The notes under the pieces: model-generated
The model's input: only the letters and a program-made list of their open reading frames with translations
Told to the model about the DNA's origin: nothing
The model's database searches: none
Program-made: the position numbers and the translations under genes
Shown here: one piece after another, positions 10,660-24,855 of the stretch
Position numbering within the stretch: the first letter of the stretch is position 1
Layout of the letters: each line of letters starts with the position of its first letter
NCBI GenBank assembly: GCA_947579665.1
Contig: OX388344.1
Span: 10,410,346 to 10,474,345 of the forward strand
Length of the DNA stretch: 64,000 nucleotides
Source of the DNA: Sympetrum striolatum
Taxonomy: Eukaryota; Arthropoda; Insecta; Odonata; Libellulidae
Reading direction: 5' to 3'

Positions 10660-13600
10660 CAACAAGTGATCAGTCCTAGGTCAAGTTCCAGTTTACCGCG
10701 CTAATTGGATTATTGAGGGTATTCTATTCGGGATCCAATTACGGCTGTTTTCCCGCCAGGAGGCAGCACCATCGCGTCCTTGTGTCGCGGTGCTCTTATA
10801 GAACAACCCAATCCACACACGCGGTTCAAGGAAACTTTCAGATCCACGATTTACATAATGACGATCGCATTGGTCTTCTTTTGTTTTCCCGGATTTTTTG
10901 AAAGTACGAAATGAAATGAAATTGCGAATGACAAAGAATTGTGAACATTCATTTTCTATTAGTTGCAAAAAACATAATATGAAAAAGTAAAAAAATCCAT
11001 TTCTATATTTGAATAAAATTCCCCATTTTATCACAAACAAAAGAAGGGAGTTTGTGATAATTGTTCCTTGACTTTTTTTATAATCACTGTTGTAATATTC
11101 ATAGAATATTTCATCATTTGTATAGAAAGATGTGGCCATTCACAATTTAAGGGAAAAAAATAATCCACCAAATTGGAAACAGGTTTGCAATCACACGAAG
11201 TACTTTAATTTATAAAATAAACTTTGTATGTTTGATTCATATTAATGTGGCAATCGTTTGCCTCGATGCAGTACTTCCAACTTCACCCAATCAAACGGAG
11301 AAAAGTGCACAATGAAACAAACGCTAAGCGGAACTCGGCGTATGTGGCAAAAGGAATGAGCGACATCGGTATATGAAAATATACAAAGGGGAACAAGTGA
11401 AACGTGAAATAATGAAGACAAAAAAATCAAAAACGATATTTCGTTTGCAAATAGATCAAGCCAGCAAGGTCACATATTTAATTAAAAAATGCATCTTATC
11501 CTGAACACATCGTAATGTATGAAGAGATGACGTTTGATTTAACCTTATCCGATATTCGAACACTTGCATTCGACTTTGCAGAAAGGAACGGAATATTTCA
11601 TAACTTTAAATTCGAAGAATGGCAGGATGATTCTATGTTTTCATGAAGAGTTATAAGTTGCCATAGAGACAGCTAGAAGCCACATCCATGGCTCGGTTCA
11701 GAGGATTCAATATACTGAAGGTCTACAATTTCAGTAAAATGTATATTAATTGCATAGATATAAACTGTAACGGATTTATTTCGCTTCAATTGATACGAGC
11801 CAATGTGGGGTTCAATTTAGGAAACCACTGGTATGAGACCAGTTTCTTAATTTGTACCACTTGCAGATATTTATAAATTTAGAAAAAGTTTGCTATTAAC
11901 GTTGTGATTTTGAACATTTTATTATCAGATTCTATGTATTACTTCAAACTGAAAATTATAAAATAGTTTCAATCGCAATGTAACTAATTATTTGGGCTGA
12001 ATGAAATGTAAACAGTGGTACGTACAATATAGGGAACCCTCCCCTATATTGGTAACCCTGAAAAAACTTGTACTATGAGGGAAGGGAAGTATTTGATAAA
12101 TTAGTGAATAGTTACAAGTAAATTTTGGTAATGCTTACATAATGTGCAGATAGAATTAATAATAATATGTATAATGTATTTAATATGTGTTGCCACCGGA
12201 CGAATAGTCCTACTGTAACATTTGTTTATAAAGATAATAATGTCCTTGCATTTCAACTGGCATGGATGCCAGTTGCACCTTTCTCAGTGATTCGGTAAAA
12301 AGTTCATTTCGTTAGCTCCAACAGTATTTGGGATATCGGGGATTGAGTGGAGGTCAGTCAGGAACTTGGTTATTCTGGTCTTAACCGCATTAATTGCAAT
12401 AACATGAGCAGAACAGACTCGACCATGTAAGTAATAATACCTTATTGCATCAAATGTATACGGTTTCTATCTCGAACAACTTTTTGATCTTATTTACAAT
12501 GCAGTGTTTTTTCAAACGACCTACGGCTAACTGGTAAAGTGATAATACTGGCAAGGGGTGGGGCCTGAATGTCACCATGGACGGAAATGTTATGTGGTGC
12601 CCGCTTCGCTTTCGGAAGCGCCCTTTGGTGCTCCAAAAAAGGTTGAGTACCCCGGTACTAGCTGAAGCGCCCTTTTCGATGGGGAATACAGCAGCAGATT
12701 AAATTCAAGTTGTCGGTCGTGCAATGAGTAAATACCCTTAAGTACTCACAACTAAAATTCCATTCTTACTGCACAGGAAAATGCATGTACTTGGATTCAA
12801 CAATCGTACTGGTTGTCAGGGAATATAGAATTAGGTTCGATTCAATTTTATTTGAGGTCGTTTACAACCTCTCATCAAATTGCACGACTATTTTTTCTTA
12901 TTTAATTCTATAAAAGAATATAGTCTCCAACCATTAAAAGTGAAGTTTACATGTATTCTTTATGGAAACCTATCTAAGCGATCTTGGTTCAAACCCAGCA
13001 GAGTGATCGAATCGAAATGTACTCCCTTTCTGGTCCCGAAGTTTGACACACACCGGGAAAACAGTGTGGACTCCAAACGAAGACAAGCAAACATACAAAC
13101 CACATGCACCACACTCAATCACAAGTCCATTTATTTGGGAGGAAGTTTCTTTGTTAAAATGTCTCCTGTCGAGGGTGGATAAATTAATGGACACTTAATT
13201 AAAAGATCTCGTAATTTTAGCTGCATTTTCCATCCGTCGCGAAAATTGAAAATACCACGGGATGACAAATACAAGTTTTTCTCGTCGCTAATCGTATCTG
13301 ATCCATTTTTTTCATTCACAATAAAGCACAGAAGAAGAAGCTCAGATTATTGCAGTAATTTCTCGCGATATTTTAATTAAGAAAACAGAACTCGTGTTAA
13401 TTGTTTTATCATTCAGCATTACTATTTTAACGAAGAATCACTTTGCATTGCATTGAAAGAATCCCTTCGTTCGTGTCGTCATTTCACGTGATCCATCCAA
13501 TCTCATTACACTCTCGTGATTGTCACATTTGGGATTTAATATCAACGGCTCGATAATGCTCTCCGAAGTCATTCTCTACATTCATGGATAAACATCCTGC

Positions 13601-14500
13601 AAGCAATTTCATTCGTCTATAATGAACTAGCTGGAGTGCCCTCTCAACGGATAAATCGACATTTATAGATACCAATGCAACAGACTGATTTTTTTATCGT
13701 AACACATACTTCATAATTGTAGGTAGATAGCTAATGCTATATCTATAATAAATTCCAAAGCAATAAACCAAGAAAAGTCTACAGAGAGTCTTTAACTCTG
13801 TATCCTATCTCTTATGTTTTGAATGAATAATTCCCTTAATTGAGACAACATTCGTTTGGAAAATATAAAGATATATCCGAAGATCACATTAGGAAAAGCA
13901 GCAACATATTTTAAAGAGACATTTCCAGAACGGAAGAAAGGGATAAATAAAATGAAGTTTAAACATAAATAATAGAAATGAATTGTATATCACGATAAAA
14001 ACTACCGATGAATATTCTATTCGAAACTAAATGTATTATGGATCTGACTTGTTCCCCAATACTAAAACCCATAACATAAACAAGGAGCTCAATCAAATTA
14101 TTAAACACCTAAAACAACCACAAATAAATAATTTTTTGCATTCCGCATATTACATGAACTTTTGATTTCGGTTTACGTTGCTTTACCTTTTTATCAGTTA
14201 TACGATGTTGGAGATTTGCTACGTTTCGACCACACTTCGTTCAACTCCATGGAAAATACAAACACCGAATCACGGTAAATCTTCACCATCTGCGCGGACT
14301 TCCTTTTCGTCAATCGCTAAGTATACATCAACGCAGATAGATTCGATTTAATATTCAATTCAAAATATTATGTTATAAACACCTGAAAGTAACTTACCAG
14401 GTTATTTATTCGCATCCAATGGAATTGACAGAGAAATAAAATAAAGCAATTTCGAATGAAAAAATTGATATGCTGAAGCGTGACTTCGTGGAATGGATTA
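10660..14500. other. No gene seen
   Basis: AT-rich non-coding sequence. A lone box-like motif (gatcttggttcaaaccc, about 12,980) may be a worn module or SINE head. Nothing else is recognised. Confidence 0.4.
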
Positions 14501-14520
14501 GGCATTTCAAAAAATGAAAA

Positions 14521-14578
14521 AAAACTTGGTATCTTCCACAGAGATTTCTTCCAATCTCTGTGGAAGATACCAAGTTTT
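14521..14578. repeat. Perfect 26-bp inverted repeat with 6-base loop
   Basis: Arms 14521-14546 and 14553-14578 are exact reverse complements, with loop tcttcc. The pairing continues imperfectly outward ('tttcaaaaaatg' against 'catgttttgaaa'), giving a stem of about 45 bp. It lies 37 bp left of the hAT-type MITE. Confidence 0.9.
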
Positions 14579-14614
14579 TTCATGTTTTGAAATTTCGAAT
14601 AACATACTTCTATC

Positions 14615-14861
14615 CAGGGACGGATATAGAAAAAATTTTGGGGGGTGTTCCGATCGAAAAATTTAAAAATAAAAGATATTTCGGCTTTCACAAAACGTGA
14701 CGTTACAATTGTGTTCGACAAACTCGAAATTTTTCGCTTTTGATTGCTTATTAAATTGTGTGTTTATTTGCGTTATTTGAGTTTCATTTTCGAAAAATAG
14801 GTACAAGTGATATTTCGGGGGGATCCGGACCCCCAGGACCACCCCCCTGGATCCGTCCCTG
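14615..14861. mobile_element. hAT-type MITE with 8-bp target duplication
   Basis: A 247-bp element with termini CAGGGACGGAT and ATCCGTCCCTG, flanked on both sides by the exact octamer cttctatc (14607-14614 and 14862-14869). The 8-bp duplication and CAGGG ends are those of hAT transposons. There is no transposase, so it is a non-autonomous copy. Inner TIR bases are G-rich ('ggggggt', 'ccacccccct'). Confidence 0.85.
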
Positions 14862-15168
14862 CTTCTATCAAACACTTTTATCTCACGGAAATGTTGGTAA
14901 ACAATTACGTTGATAACAATAAAAATTAATTTGGTTGTATAAAAAAAATTGTGTTGTGGTATCAAAAAATTGGTAATAATTTCTTAAAAATACGTATTTG
15001 TACGGATGTACGCCTAGATCGTCAAGGGAATATTCGCGCCTCATAATTTAATGGAAGATAGCAAATGACAGGCAATAATACCTTCCAAATTAATAAGCAA
15101 AGGAAAAAGGCATAATTAAGTCTACAAAGCCACATCAGCTCAATCTTTGATTTCATATCTTTTGTGTT

Positions 15169-15220
15169 CACCGTGCTTTTTGAGAGCACTCTAATTTAAA
15201 TGCTCTCAAAAAGTGCGGTG
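15169..15220. repeat. 20-bp inverted repeat with 12-base loop
   Basis: Arms caccgtgctttttgagagca and its near complement (15201-15220) differ at two adjacent positions. The loop is ctctaatttaaa. The remaining pairing is complete. Confidence 0.8.
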
Positions 15221-15229
15221 TCCTGTCTT

Positions 15230-18200
15230 ATTCTCTCGTAATAGCGGGAAATGAGAAGAAGAACGCCGACAAAAACGGCTACTGGAGATCTTAAACCTCT
15301 AATTAATAAAAATTGGTTGCTACAGACGCTTGGACAACATTCGAAAAACTTTCTTAAATATTCGTGTTCGTACAGGCGATTCTTCACGGGAAATTGTTCA
15401 TAGTTGCAGTTACTAATATCAGTTTAAGTTTCTCCTTCTTCATATAATCTATAACTTATTCTTAGCATTAATTTGTAGTAGGCTTACATTCTAAATGTAT
15501 CCTTATGATCGTGGAACTCATGGACTCAACAATCGCCTTGATCGTCAAGGGAATGAGTTGTTTACAACCCCAAAGTTTCGATCAAATATTCACGCCTTTT
15601 ATCAAACTGTTCGCAATTTCGAATCAAAAACGATATACCACGACCAAATAAAAAATATTTATTCTATTCCCTTTCTTTTGGTGTTTGATTCGATTTCCTA
15701 CGACTATTGTTTCTAATTTAATTTAGCGAAAGAAAGGAACCCTGCAACGGAAATAATGAACTTTACGTGTAATTCTTATGAAAACGTTTTGACCCCTTTG
15801 GGTTCGAACCGTGGACTTTAAGTAAATGAAAAGTGGTCTATGCTCTGCACGGAGTCTACGTTTAATAATGTAGAAATTTCAAAGTTTTGCGATTCTCGGT
15901 TCTCGAGTTTTTAGCGAACATACACACACACTATTTTATATATATAGATAGCTGTAGTATGTACCATGAAATAGCGTATCGGTATTTATACTTTTAGCAT
16001 TGATTATAGAAATATAGTAGTATACGGTCACTCGAAAGACTAATTCTTCCACTAATTTACACTCGAATATTCGGACCTCAATTTGTTTTGCATTTTAAAT
16101 GGTTAACGATATAAATATATAAAATAATAACGCTGACGATACATAAAATAATTCCGGTAGAGATGCCCCACCTAAGGATATAACTTCATAACAATGACTT
16201 AAGTGATAAAAAGAATGTGAAACTGCATGGTAAGTATAACACTTATTGATTATGAATAGTGCATAAACAAATTTTGTTAAAAAAATCTTCACCCAAAATA
16301 TTTAATTTTTTTCTGAATCCATGCATTTGGCCATCTCTCCGAGTGTCCGGGTGAGACAACTCTGTGAAAGAGATGCTCCATTAGCTTAAACTGCATTCAA
16401 TCTGGAAAGCACTTGTTATATGAGGAAATTGTTAAATTGAACTTGAAACTTGGTCCTAACTAAACGTTTAAGTTAACTTTAAAAACCATTCAGAAGTTTC
16501 ATTTGCAGAAAATTATGAGGCATCTCAGCCTCCTCTAGAGGCATATAAATTGCATATTGAGGCTTGGTCATCAGTTTTTTTGCGTGTGACATCTTTTTAC
16601 GCAAAAATATTGTCGTTTTAACCGAAAAAGTTATGAAAATTTTGTTGTTTTTGTCGAAATTTCAAAACTTCGACGCAAAAATTCTCACAAAAGATATTTC
16701 TTGATTTCGAAAAAATATATATATTTGTCATGTCCATTTGAGTGGACCATTTTAACCGGAAATTGCATTTCGATCAGAAGAAAAGTCCCATAACCCATAG
16801 CTACAAGGTTTTGCCCCTTAATTCAAAATATTCAGACATTTAAACTAATACCAAATAGAAACATTAAACTCCATCATATTACAGGACGGAAAATAGGAGT
16901 GTTTACTTGAAACGATGTTATAAAACTGCGTGAAAAGGATAAATCACCGTGGAACTCCCGTGCAGATAGACCTTCCAACGCACATCGTCAGAAGAGCAAT
17001 CTTGTGGTTTTCCTTGAAATTACTACGACTGGGGCATCTCAACTTATTTGAAATTTCATTTTCACAAATTCACTTACGAGAAACGCAAGAAAAGGCATTC
17101 TTTCAAGTGCCGTCTTCATAAGTCTTCCCCGCGGATTATTCGCTTACGAAATGAGATAATCTTTTTTGAAGGCGATTCCGTAACTTCGTCTTCTCTTTGT
17201 CGGCAATCGAAATCTTTTTTCTCTTTATGCACCTCAACGGCGAATAAAATCGATAATATACGATCGAATCATAGACAACCCGATCTGACCGGATAATTTC
17301 GGAGACTCATCGAATTGCACATTTCCAAATGATAAAAGACTCGTTATATGCGTGCAATTGAGTTCTCACGTGCTCATAGACCGGGAAGAGAGAAATTACG
17401 GGCTTGTACTTGAAAATATAATTTTCTTATGTATGTTATTATTAAATCAGTAAGATCTGCCAATGAGCGTAATTTTCAGTATACTCGATGCGTGAAAGGG
17501 TGCCAATCAGTGTTCAGAAGGGGCACTTTTATTTATTTATTTAAAGTTGATTCATTAACAGCCATTTCGATCAATTACAATGAATCGTACAACAACAAAT
17601 AGAAATAAACATATTTATAAATATCAATCAATCATCAATCAACAAAGGAGCATTGAAATGCAACCAAACATTTGTATAAATCGCGTACTATTCCTTTATT
17701 TGCGAGTCCAAAACAAAGAGGGCGGTTATTTTCGAGTAACTGCGACGTATTAAGTTATGCTTTATCACCTGGATGTTTGGAAACCTATTCATAAGAAGTT
17801 GAACGTTATCGTCGAGAGCGAAAGATTGAATTCAAGGTATACTCAAGGTTTTTACTCGACGAATTCCACATCTTTATGATTTTAATACGGCCATAATCAA
17901 TAATTCGGCCTTTTAGACCAGATTCGTCATCTGAATCGCTATATCCTGGGCTTGCTGACAGCAATTAAAGTCTTCGAAAGATTGGCTAAAACATGAAACA
18001 TGAAGGCTGCACATGTTAACGATAAATATCGTATTTTATTCGCACCTGTTTATAAATGTTACTCAGGATATATTACCCCTATTTTAGCAGTAAACGCTTG
18101 TACTTCGGGTCGTCTTTATTTTCTATCACATTCAATTCTTATGGTGTTGAAGTAGCTTTTTATTTTGAGATACAGTTCGTCCTTTTGGCCTCCAGCCATT

Positions 18201-18880
18201 GTGTTAGTCTTGCTATCTCGAATTTCTTGAAAGAAAATGAAATTATTAAAAGCGGTACAATATTCTTCAAATTAAATGAGATGAGTTGTCTAGAATAGCG
18301 AGTAAAGCGCAAGCAACTCAGATACATCAGTTTTAATGCGGTTCGCGCCATAAACGAGAGCGCACAATGCAAATCCAGTTTGCACTGTTTGGAGAATCGC
18401 TATGTCAACGCGTATTCCTCGCTATGACAAGCTGAAGACGCAGCTTTTTCGAGGGGTCAGGACTTATCCAGAATCAGAAAATAACTTCTTCAGATACAAA
18501 TTAGCAGGGCGTTTGATACTCCGCAAATTCGGAGGCGATGACAAGAAAATAAAGAAAATGGAGATAATGAAGAGTGGACTGCTTTTTTATTGTTTTCACA
18601 TTGACGTACCTGTTCATGTCACACAATTGATTCGCCTCGTTGCTTTTGTGAATCCCTTATACAAATGAATCGGTTCATAGAATTTCGTTTTCACGGTACA
18701 GAATACGCCGATGTAGGATTCAGGAAGTATATCAGTACTCAAACTCAGTTACTAAACATTTGATGGCCCTTTTGATAATATTGTCAAATTAGAAGAAGAA
18801 AACTTCGTACTGCAACAGTGCCTGGTTCGACTTCAGTTCATACGGAAAGATTGCCATAAGAAACAATGTCTATCTCAAAT
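15230..18880. other. No gene seen
   Basis: AT-rich non-coding sequence. A possible box-like motif sits at 15,801 (gggttcgaaccgtgg) and a short (TTTA)n at 17,525. No coding frame with family motifs. Confidence 0.4.
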
Positions 18881-18884
18881 AATG

Positions 18885-19015
18885 TGATTCTCATGGAAAT
18901 AGGAAGTCCCCAATTACAACCATTCCCTAACCAGAAACATCCGGTTAGCCGGAATTCGAACCCGGGACCTTTGAATGCTAGCCACTGCGTCGATCTTTCC
19001 ATCTATCTCGAAGAC
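18885..19015 (-). repeat. tRNA-derived SINE-like head
   Basis: The minus strand shows a tRNA-like order: 'agtggctagcattcaaagg' in the A-box region, then 'cccgggttcgaattccgg' as B box, then a tail related to 32,090-32,260 ('aaccattccctaacc', 'ggaagtccccaatt' on plus). Two diverged copies in one window support a family. Confidence 0.55.
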
Positions 19016-19184
19016 TAACTAGCATACTAATACTATGCATTTTATACTAAATTAAATTAGAAATGAGAAACTGAGTCAAATAAAGAAAGAGATATTACTT
19101 TTTCATTTTGCTGGTATTGCTTTCGATTCGAAATTGTAAGAATGTCTATACTTACAACGCATTTGTAACTAAGAGCGTTAAGCT

Positions 19185-19880
19185 ATTGTGTGTGATTCCG
19201 TAACAGGTTGGCAAACATTAGTAAATTCTCTTAACGATAAAGCAAGGGAGTTTGGAATGAAAATTAACGTAAGTAAAACTAAACTTTTGAGGTTCACTAA
19301 GGGAAAGAAAGCCAAGCTAACTATTAGGGTGGATGGGGAAATGCTAGAGCAGGTAGATAAATTTTCATACTTGGAAAGTACTCTCTCTTGGGACGGAAGA
19401 TGTATAAAGATGAGGTTAGTAAAAGAATAGCCTTAGCGAAGGAAGCCTTCATGAAGCGAAGAGAATTGATGACCAAAGGTCTTGATAAAGGAATCAGGAA
19501 AAGATTGGTGAAATCCCTGGTCTGGAGTGTGTTGCTCTATGGGTGCGAAACGTGGACCTTGAGAAAGGAAGAAGTCAAGCGATTGAAGGCCTTCGAGATG
19601 TGGGTGTGGCGTAGAATGGAAAAAGTTATTTGGGTTGATAGGAAAACAAACACGGAGGTGTTAGAGATGGTTGGGGAGGAGAGGGCTTTAATTGACGTGA
19701 TTAAGCATCGTCAGAAGAAATGGGTGGGTCAAATATTGAAAGGAGAGGGATTGGTAAAGGAGGGTAGGATTCAGGGGAAATGGCAGAGGGGAAGACAGAG
19801 ACAGAAGATGTTGGATGACATAAGGGGTGGGGTTAACTATAAGGACTTTATAGGCAGTTTTGATTGTACATGAACCTACA
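19185..19880 (+). pseudogene. LINE RT C-terminal domain with one frameshift
   Basis: From 19188 the frame gives REFGMKINVSKTKLL and DKFSYLESTLSWDGR (RT thumb, normally KT...YLGS.IS.DG). Then a one-base shift near 19,390-19,420 leads to EVSKRIALAKEAFMKRRELM, LVWSVLLYGCETWTLRKE, FEMWVWRRMEKVIW and HRQKKWVGQIL. These are hallmarks of the craniofacial/RTE-like LINE group common in arthropods. The catalytic palm is missing (5' truncation). Confidence 0.8.
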
Positions 19881-19899
19881 GAAAGGTAGAATGATGATA

Positions 19900-21555
19900 A
19901 ACGTCGAGAATTCTTCGATATGAAACGGTAATCGGAACTGGATAACATCGGTTCATATGGACTGTGAGGTTTGACGACAGTCTCTCCGAAGACAAGTTTA
20001 GTTTTATTGATTGCGGTTTTAGAAAATTGCTTAACAAATCCCCGATCAGAAGGTCGTATTCCGGGTTTTTATAATTCGCTTCATTTTACGTAGAAGGAGA
20101 AAAGAAATCAACTAGGAGAATAAAGCTATTGGGAAGCAGCATTTGGCAACAATTACGTGTTGTAAGAGGTTTTTGCTGTGAATTCTAATTATCGTGTGTT
20201 GTATTCTGTTTGGTGAAATGCTGTTAATACAATTCCTAGCAAACTGTTAAAATATATGAAATTTAAATTCCATCACGATTGATATTTATAAGCTGCACTG
20301 TATGAATAACTTCTGCGTTAAATTATTGTAGACTTATAACGAAATGTAAACTGTGCTTAATGGAGGCGTTTGCTGGACGAGATTACGTTTTATTTGTCAA
20401 AATGCGCTTATCGGAATAAAAGACATTTTTCCTTAACGTTAATATTTCAAAATTGAAATGTACAAATTATAAACGGTAGATGTCACTATCAATAAGATAT
20501 CCCATTAAATATTTTACTTAACAGTGATGATACGAAATCTACTCAGTAACAATGAAAGAATATAGCAGATAAAATTTCGCTACCTTATTAATAATAAATG
20601 TATTTATTATGTCAAATTCTACACATGAAATTATTTCCGTAGTTGACAGTTAACTTTAAAGAAAATCAATCAAATTTTTTTGATTTTATTTAATGTCATA
20701 CAGCGACTCTCTCTTTCTAAATAAAAAAATATATTCGTTCTAATATTAGGGAGCATAATTAAACAATCCACGAAAACTCTCGCAAAATTAAAATGTTACT
20801 CATTTTACGGAGTCGAGGCAGGTATCGTATTGCAGAAAAGTTCACATTCATTCCTACCGTTCATTATTTCGTGTAAAAATAGCGCAAATCTTGATGGAAA
20901 GAGTACAAATAACGTCGGAATTCATCGCGAAGACGTCTTTTGTACACACAAAAATTCATTTTTGAGATCGTGTTTGTTCATTTACTTTCGCGGAAATGCG
21001 CCGTTGAGTAATAATAACAAGAAATGCGAATGAATGGCAAATCCATTTCAAAACGGAATAAACTATAACGAAGAAGCACCCTGGGGAACTTATTTCCATA
21101 ACATACGCAGCGAAAAGAGATCTGCTCGAATGCCTTTCGGAGGGATTCCAAACATCGGAAGAGAAACTTAGATGAAGGCGCTCCAAATTTTGTTGGATTC
21201 TACTGCATCCACACTCAAACGCATGTTCGGGGGCCGCCATATTAATTAGAAATAGAGTGAAAGCGAAAAAGGTGTTGCTGCATCACTGCGGGGAGGACAA
21301 TCGCAACAGCGGCGCAGATGTCCGATTGTATATACGAAGAAAGAGCCGAAACTGAGGATTAGTGCGCAGTCGAAAATTAAGAGTAATATTATTATATTGT
21401 TGGCAATTAGAATTTTAGAGCGGCAATTATACGAATAGCAGATGACTGTTGTGCTGCTATTCGCTCTAAATTCAACTGAGGCATATACGGAATCGTATAT
21501 CGAGAAATAAATCCATCTACTTATAACTATTTTTCAAAGAAGTAAGTTCGAAAAG
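19900..21555. other. No gene seen
   Basis: AT-rich sequence with no supported coding frame or repeat border. Confidence 0.4.
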
Positions 21556-21562
21556 TTTCAAT

Positions 21563-22262
21563 AAATATTTTTACTTTCTCTCTATACGCAGTATAGAGAA
21601 AGTATTGTATTCGCAAAAAAATTCGACCTCCAGATTTCAACGGAAATAGATGTTTTGGGGCCCATAGAGTACGTTTTAGCTATTTTCCCGAACATGTCTG
21701 TCTGTTTGTCTGTCTGTCTGTGGTTAAAAAGTTTGTGGGCGCTCTATCTTAAAAATTTATTGTCCGATCATTTTCAAAATTCATATTTAGTATTTTCCTA
21801 ACAATGCCAAAAGTTTATTAGTTTTTGGTGAATATCGATTAACCGGAAGTTGAGGTTTATCCGGAACAAAATTTTGTTTCTTAAATATCTCTGTAAAAAT
21901 GCAATATAGGTATATACATTTACGCACAAAAGTTGTAGATAATGTACTTTGCTACAACTTTTGTATGAAACATTTTTTCCTAACACTGATTGTTTAGGAG
22001 TTATTCTTGAATAAATGTTAACCGAAAGTTGTTGTTTATCCAGAAATAAAAGTTTTTCATACATATCTCTGTCAAAATGCAATTAAGGTATATACATTTA
22101 CATAAAAAAAGTTATAGATAATGTTTTTTTACTACAAATGTTGTATGAAACATTTTCCTGTAATACTCATTGTTGTGGAGTTATTTATATATTACTGGCA
22201 TAGGCTTCTGTTTTCAATAAATACGGAGAAAGTCATGTGTTGGCCACATCAGATTTTTATTG
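21563..22262 (+). repeat. Dispersed repeat with actttctc ends, copy 1
   Basis: Begins with a palindromic end (actttctctctatac gca gtatagagaaagt). It continues through a (tctg)n stretch (21,702-21,721) and two tandem ~180-bp segments, each with 'aaccggaagttg' or a variant, 'tatctctgt' and 'gtatatacattta'. It closes with 'ggagaaagtcatgtg' and 'ggccacatcagatttttatt'. A second copy lies inverted at 33,173-34,262. No coding frame. Probably a non-autonomous DNA element, since both ends carry actttctc. Confidence 0.7.
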
Positions 22263-22264
22263 TA

Positions 22265-24850
22265 TAAGGGAGAAAACAAATGTTTCGCTAGAAAAGATAA
22301 CGATGAGCACATTTTGTCAGTTAAACTTTAAATGTTTTAACAATTGAAACTGTTATGTTTTCTTTAATGATTATTTGTTCTACAAAATATTGTGCGTTCT
22401 AGGATAAAATATTGATGCGCCGTATAATTTCCGAAAACGAAAAATAGCAACAAAGTTTGGGATTTTAACAACATTGATCGCACGACTAATTCTCAAGTTT
22501 CACAGCAAAACGGTCTTTTGTGCTCATGTACTGTCGTTTAATTAAAACAACGCACCTTCTTAATTAGAATTGAGCATTCCCGCATGAGGTTTTCATTCAA
22601 ATGTTTTCATCGGCTGCATTTCTCACAGGAAATGAACGCTCTTTCGCATGGACGCCCTTTGGTCGTGAGCTCAGAGATCACTAATGCTCACGAGGAAGCC
22701 CTGGAGATAAGGGGACGCGAATCGAATTTATTAAGTGGCCTTTCGTAGAATTTTCAATATCTCGATTTATGACATTTTTCTATTAGTTCGAGCTTAAGGT
22801 ATAAATATCGCTTCATTTGCGAACGCTTTCAAGTAAGAAAAATGTAAAAAAGGGGATATTTTCCGAAGTATGTGGAAATATCAAAATACGAAACGACTTC
22901 GTACTTCTACTGTAAATATATATTTCACATTATATACCTTTGACGAATAATTCGACACCGCAATCCAAATTTTAACTCGCACGATAGAACCGGCGAATTA
23001 ATTCTGCAAAAACAAAGTGTCTGCAGCGTATAGTGGCTTCTAATGTTGCCAAATTCAGGTCCGAAGAAATTAAAGTTAACTAACCTGGTTTTCATTTGCC
23101 CATCGAATCCCATAAAATGAAGTATGCTGACTTACGGACGCTTCGTAAGACTGATATTGGGACCTGCCATCAAATGGTGAAAGTGTAAACATGAAAATAT
23201 TTGGTCCAGCGTACGTAATTTGGATTGGGGTACCAACATAGACAAAATCGCGCTTTTAAAAATCTACGTTACGGCATGAGAAACTTAGAAGGAAGTAGAA
23301 GGAAAGCAAAAGAGTTAGGATGTACGACAACAGTGAGACCTTTCAGAATAATCAACAAAAGTATGTGACGCGCATGTTAAAATGGATGTTCGAAAGATAA
23401 AGTTCAACGGAAAGCAGCTAAGTATGTGCTAGAGAGACAAAGAAGATAGCGTTACGAAAATGCTAGAGATTTTTGGTCGGGAAACGTTAGAAAAAAGGCA
23501 GAAGGTATATCTAATTGAAGGCATCTTTCAGGTCAGAAACAGAGGAGAGTGAGAGTTGAAAAGCAGAATTGAGGAACCGGATTATATTGCACGAGGGAAA
23601 GCAGAAATTAAAGCCGAGGAAACTAAGAACTGACATCGCCTCTTTTATAAAAAGAGGGGTCAATCTGTTGCTTGAAGAGGTCTTCAAACCCTTACCGAAA
23701 AATAGAAAGGAGTTTAAAAGTAGAAACTTTAGTTTTTCTAATTAAATGGATGGAATATTTTTTATGTTTTGCGTTATTTGGATAAATTTATACCTGACGA
23801 TGCGAAAACGATAAATTCATATTTTGGCCTAAAACGGAGCATTGTAAACTGTGAAATGTTGTTTTTGTGTATAGAGGATATATTTTGGTGGGGGTACCGG
23901 GGAGATGCCTACCGTATACGCGTATTTGGAATATTTGTATGATTAACGTTGTTCGTAGACAGTGGTTGCCACCAGAGGAAATTTTACTTGTAGCGTATGT
24001 AATAATAAATAAATTATAAAGGAAATGGCGCTTCCAATTGCGACGAAATACAACGTAAAATAATAAAAAAAAACGTTTCGAACACTCTCTTCTATTACTG
24101 AAGAAAAAGCCCTCCTACATGAGAGGGAATGAGGCGAAATGAGGCATGAGGTATTTATACCGAGTCAGTGTGCATCTATATTATGTACGTATACTTGTAT
24201 TATCGTATCGTATTTATCTAATGTCAGCTATTCTCGATAAGAAATAAATTGCATCGATTACCGAAAATTAATTTCATGCACTTTCCGATGAGCTATAAAT
24301 TCTATCGCCGATCGTTACGCCGTGAAGGACAAAGACATAAACAAATGGTTGTGTTTTTGAAAAATCCTTCGTTATTCCGGCATTTACAATCACGAAGTAT
24401 ATAACGTAGTGCCTACGATCATGCTTGAGTATTTCTTAGCCAATCCGGTATTCCAAGGAACAGTTATATTCTTCTTTGTCACTATCAAGAAAGCGAGATA
24501 ACTAAGTTATTTATCATAGAAAGGGGAGAAGAGGGAAACGTTTGGAAGATGTTTAGCAAAAATGGGTCTCGTGAATGCACAAAAAGTTTCTATGATCCAG
24601 GGAGTGTGAGCACACGTAATGCATAGTGTTCAATAAAATATTATGCATAAAAGATTTAGGCATTCCGATTATATATCCAGCTTCACATTCTAGCATGATG
24701 GGTATTTACTCGATGAGGGTTATATCTGATTTTTCAGAAGGAAAAGAGAATAGTTTTACATTTTAAAATATATTTCCGTCCTCTTTTACAAAAGTGTTCA
24801 CTAACATACGAATGAAATGAGCGCCGGCATTGCGTAAGAAGGAGAAAGCA
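22265..24850. other. No gene seen
   Basis: AT-rich sequence. The purine-rich stretch 23,270-23,700 has a worn, coding-like look but no readable family motif. Confidence 0.35.
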
Positions 24851-24855
24851 CATAC

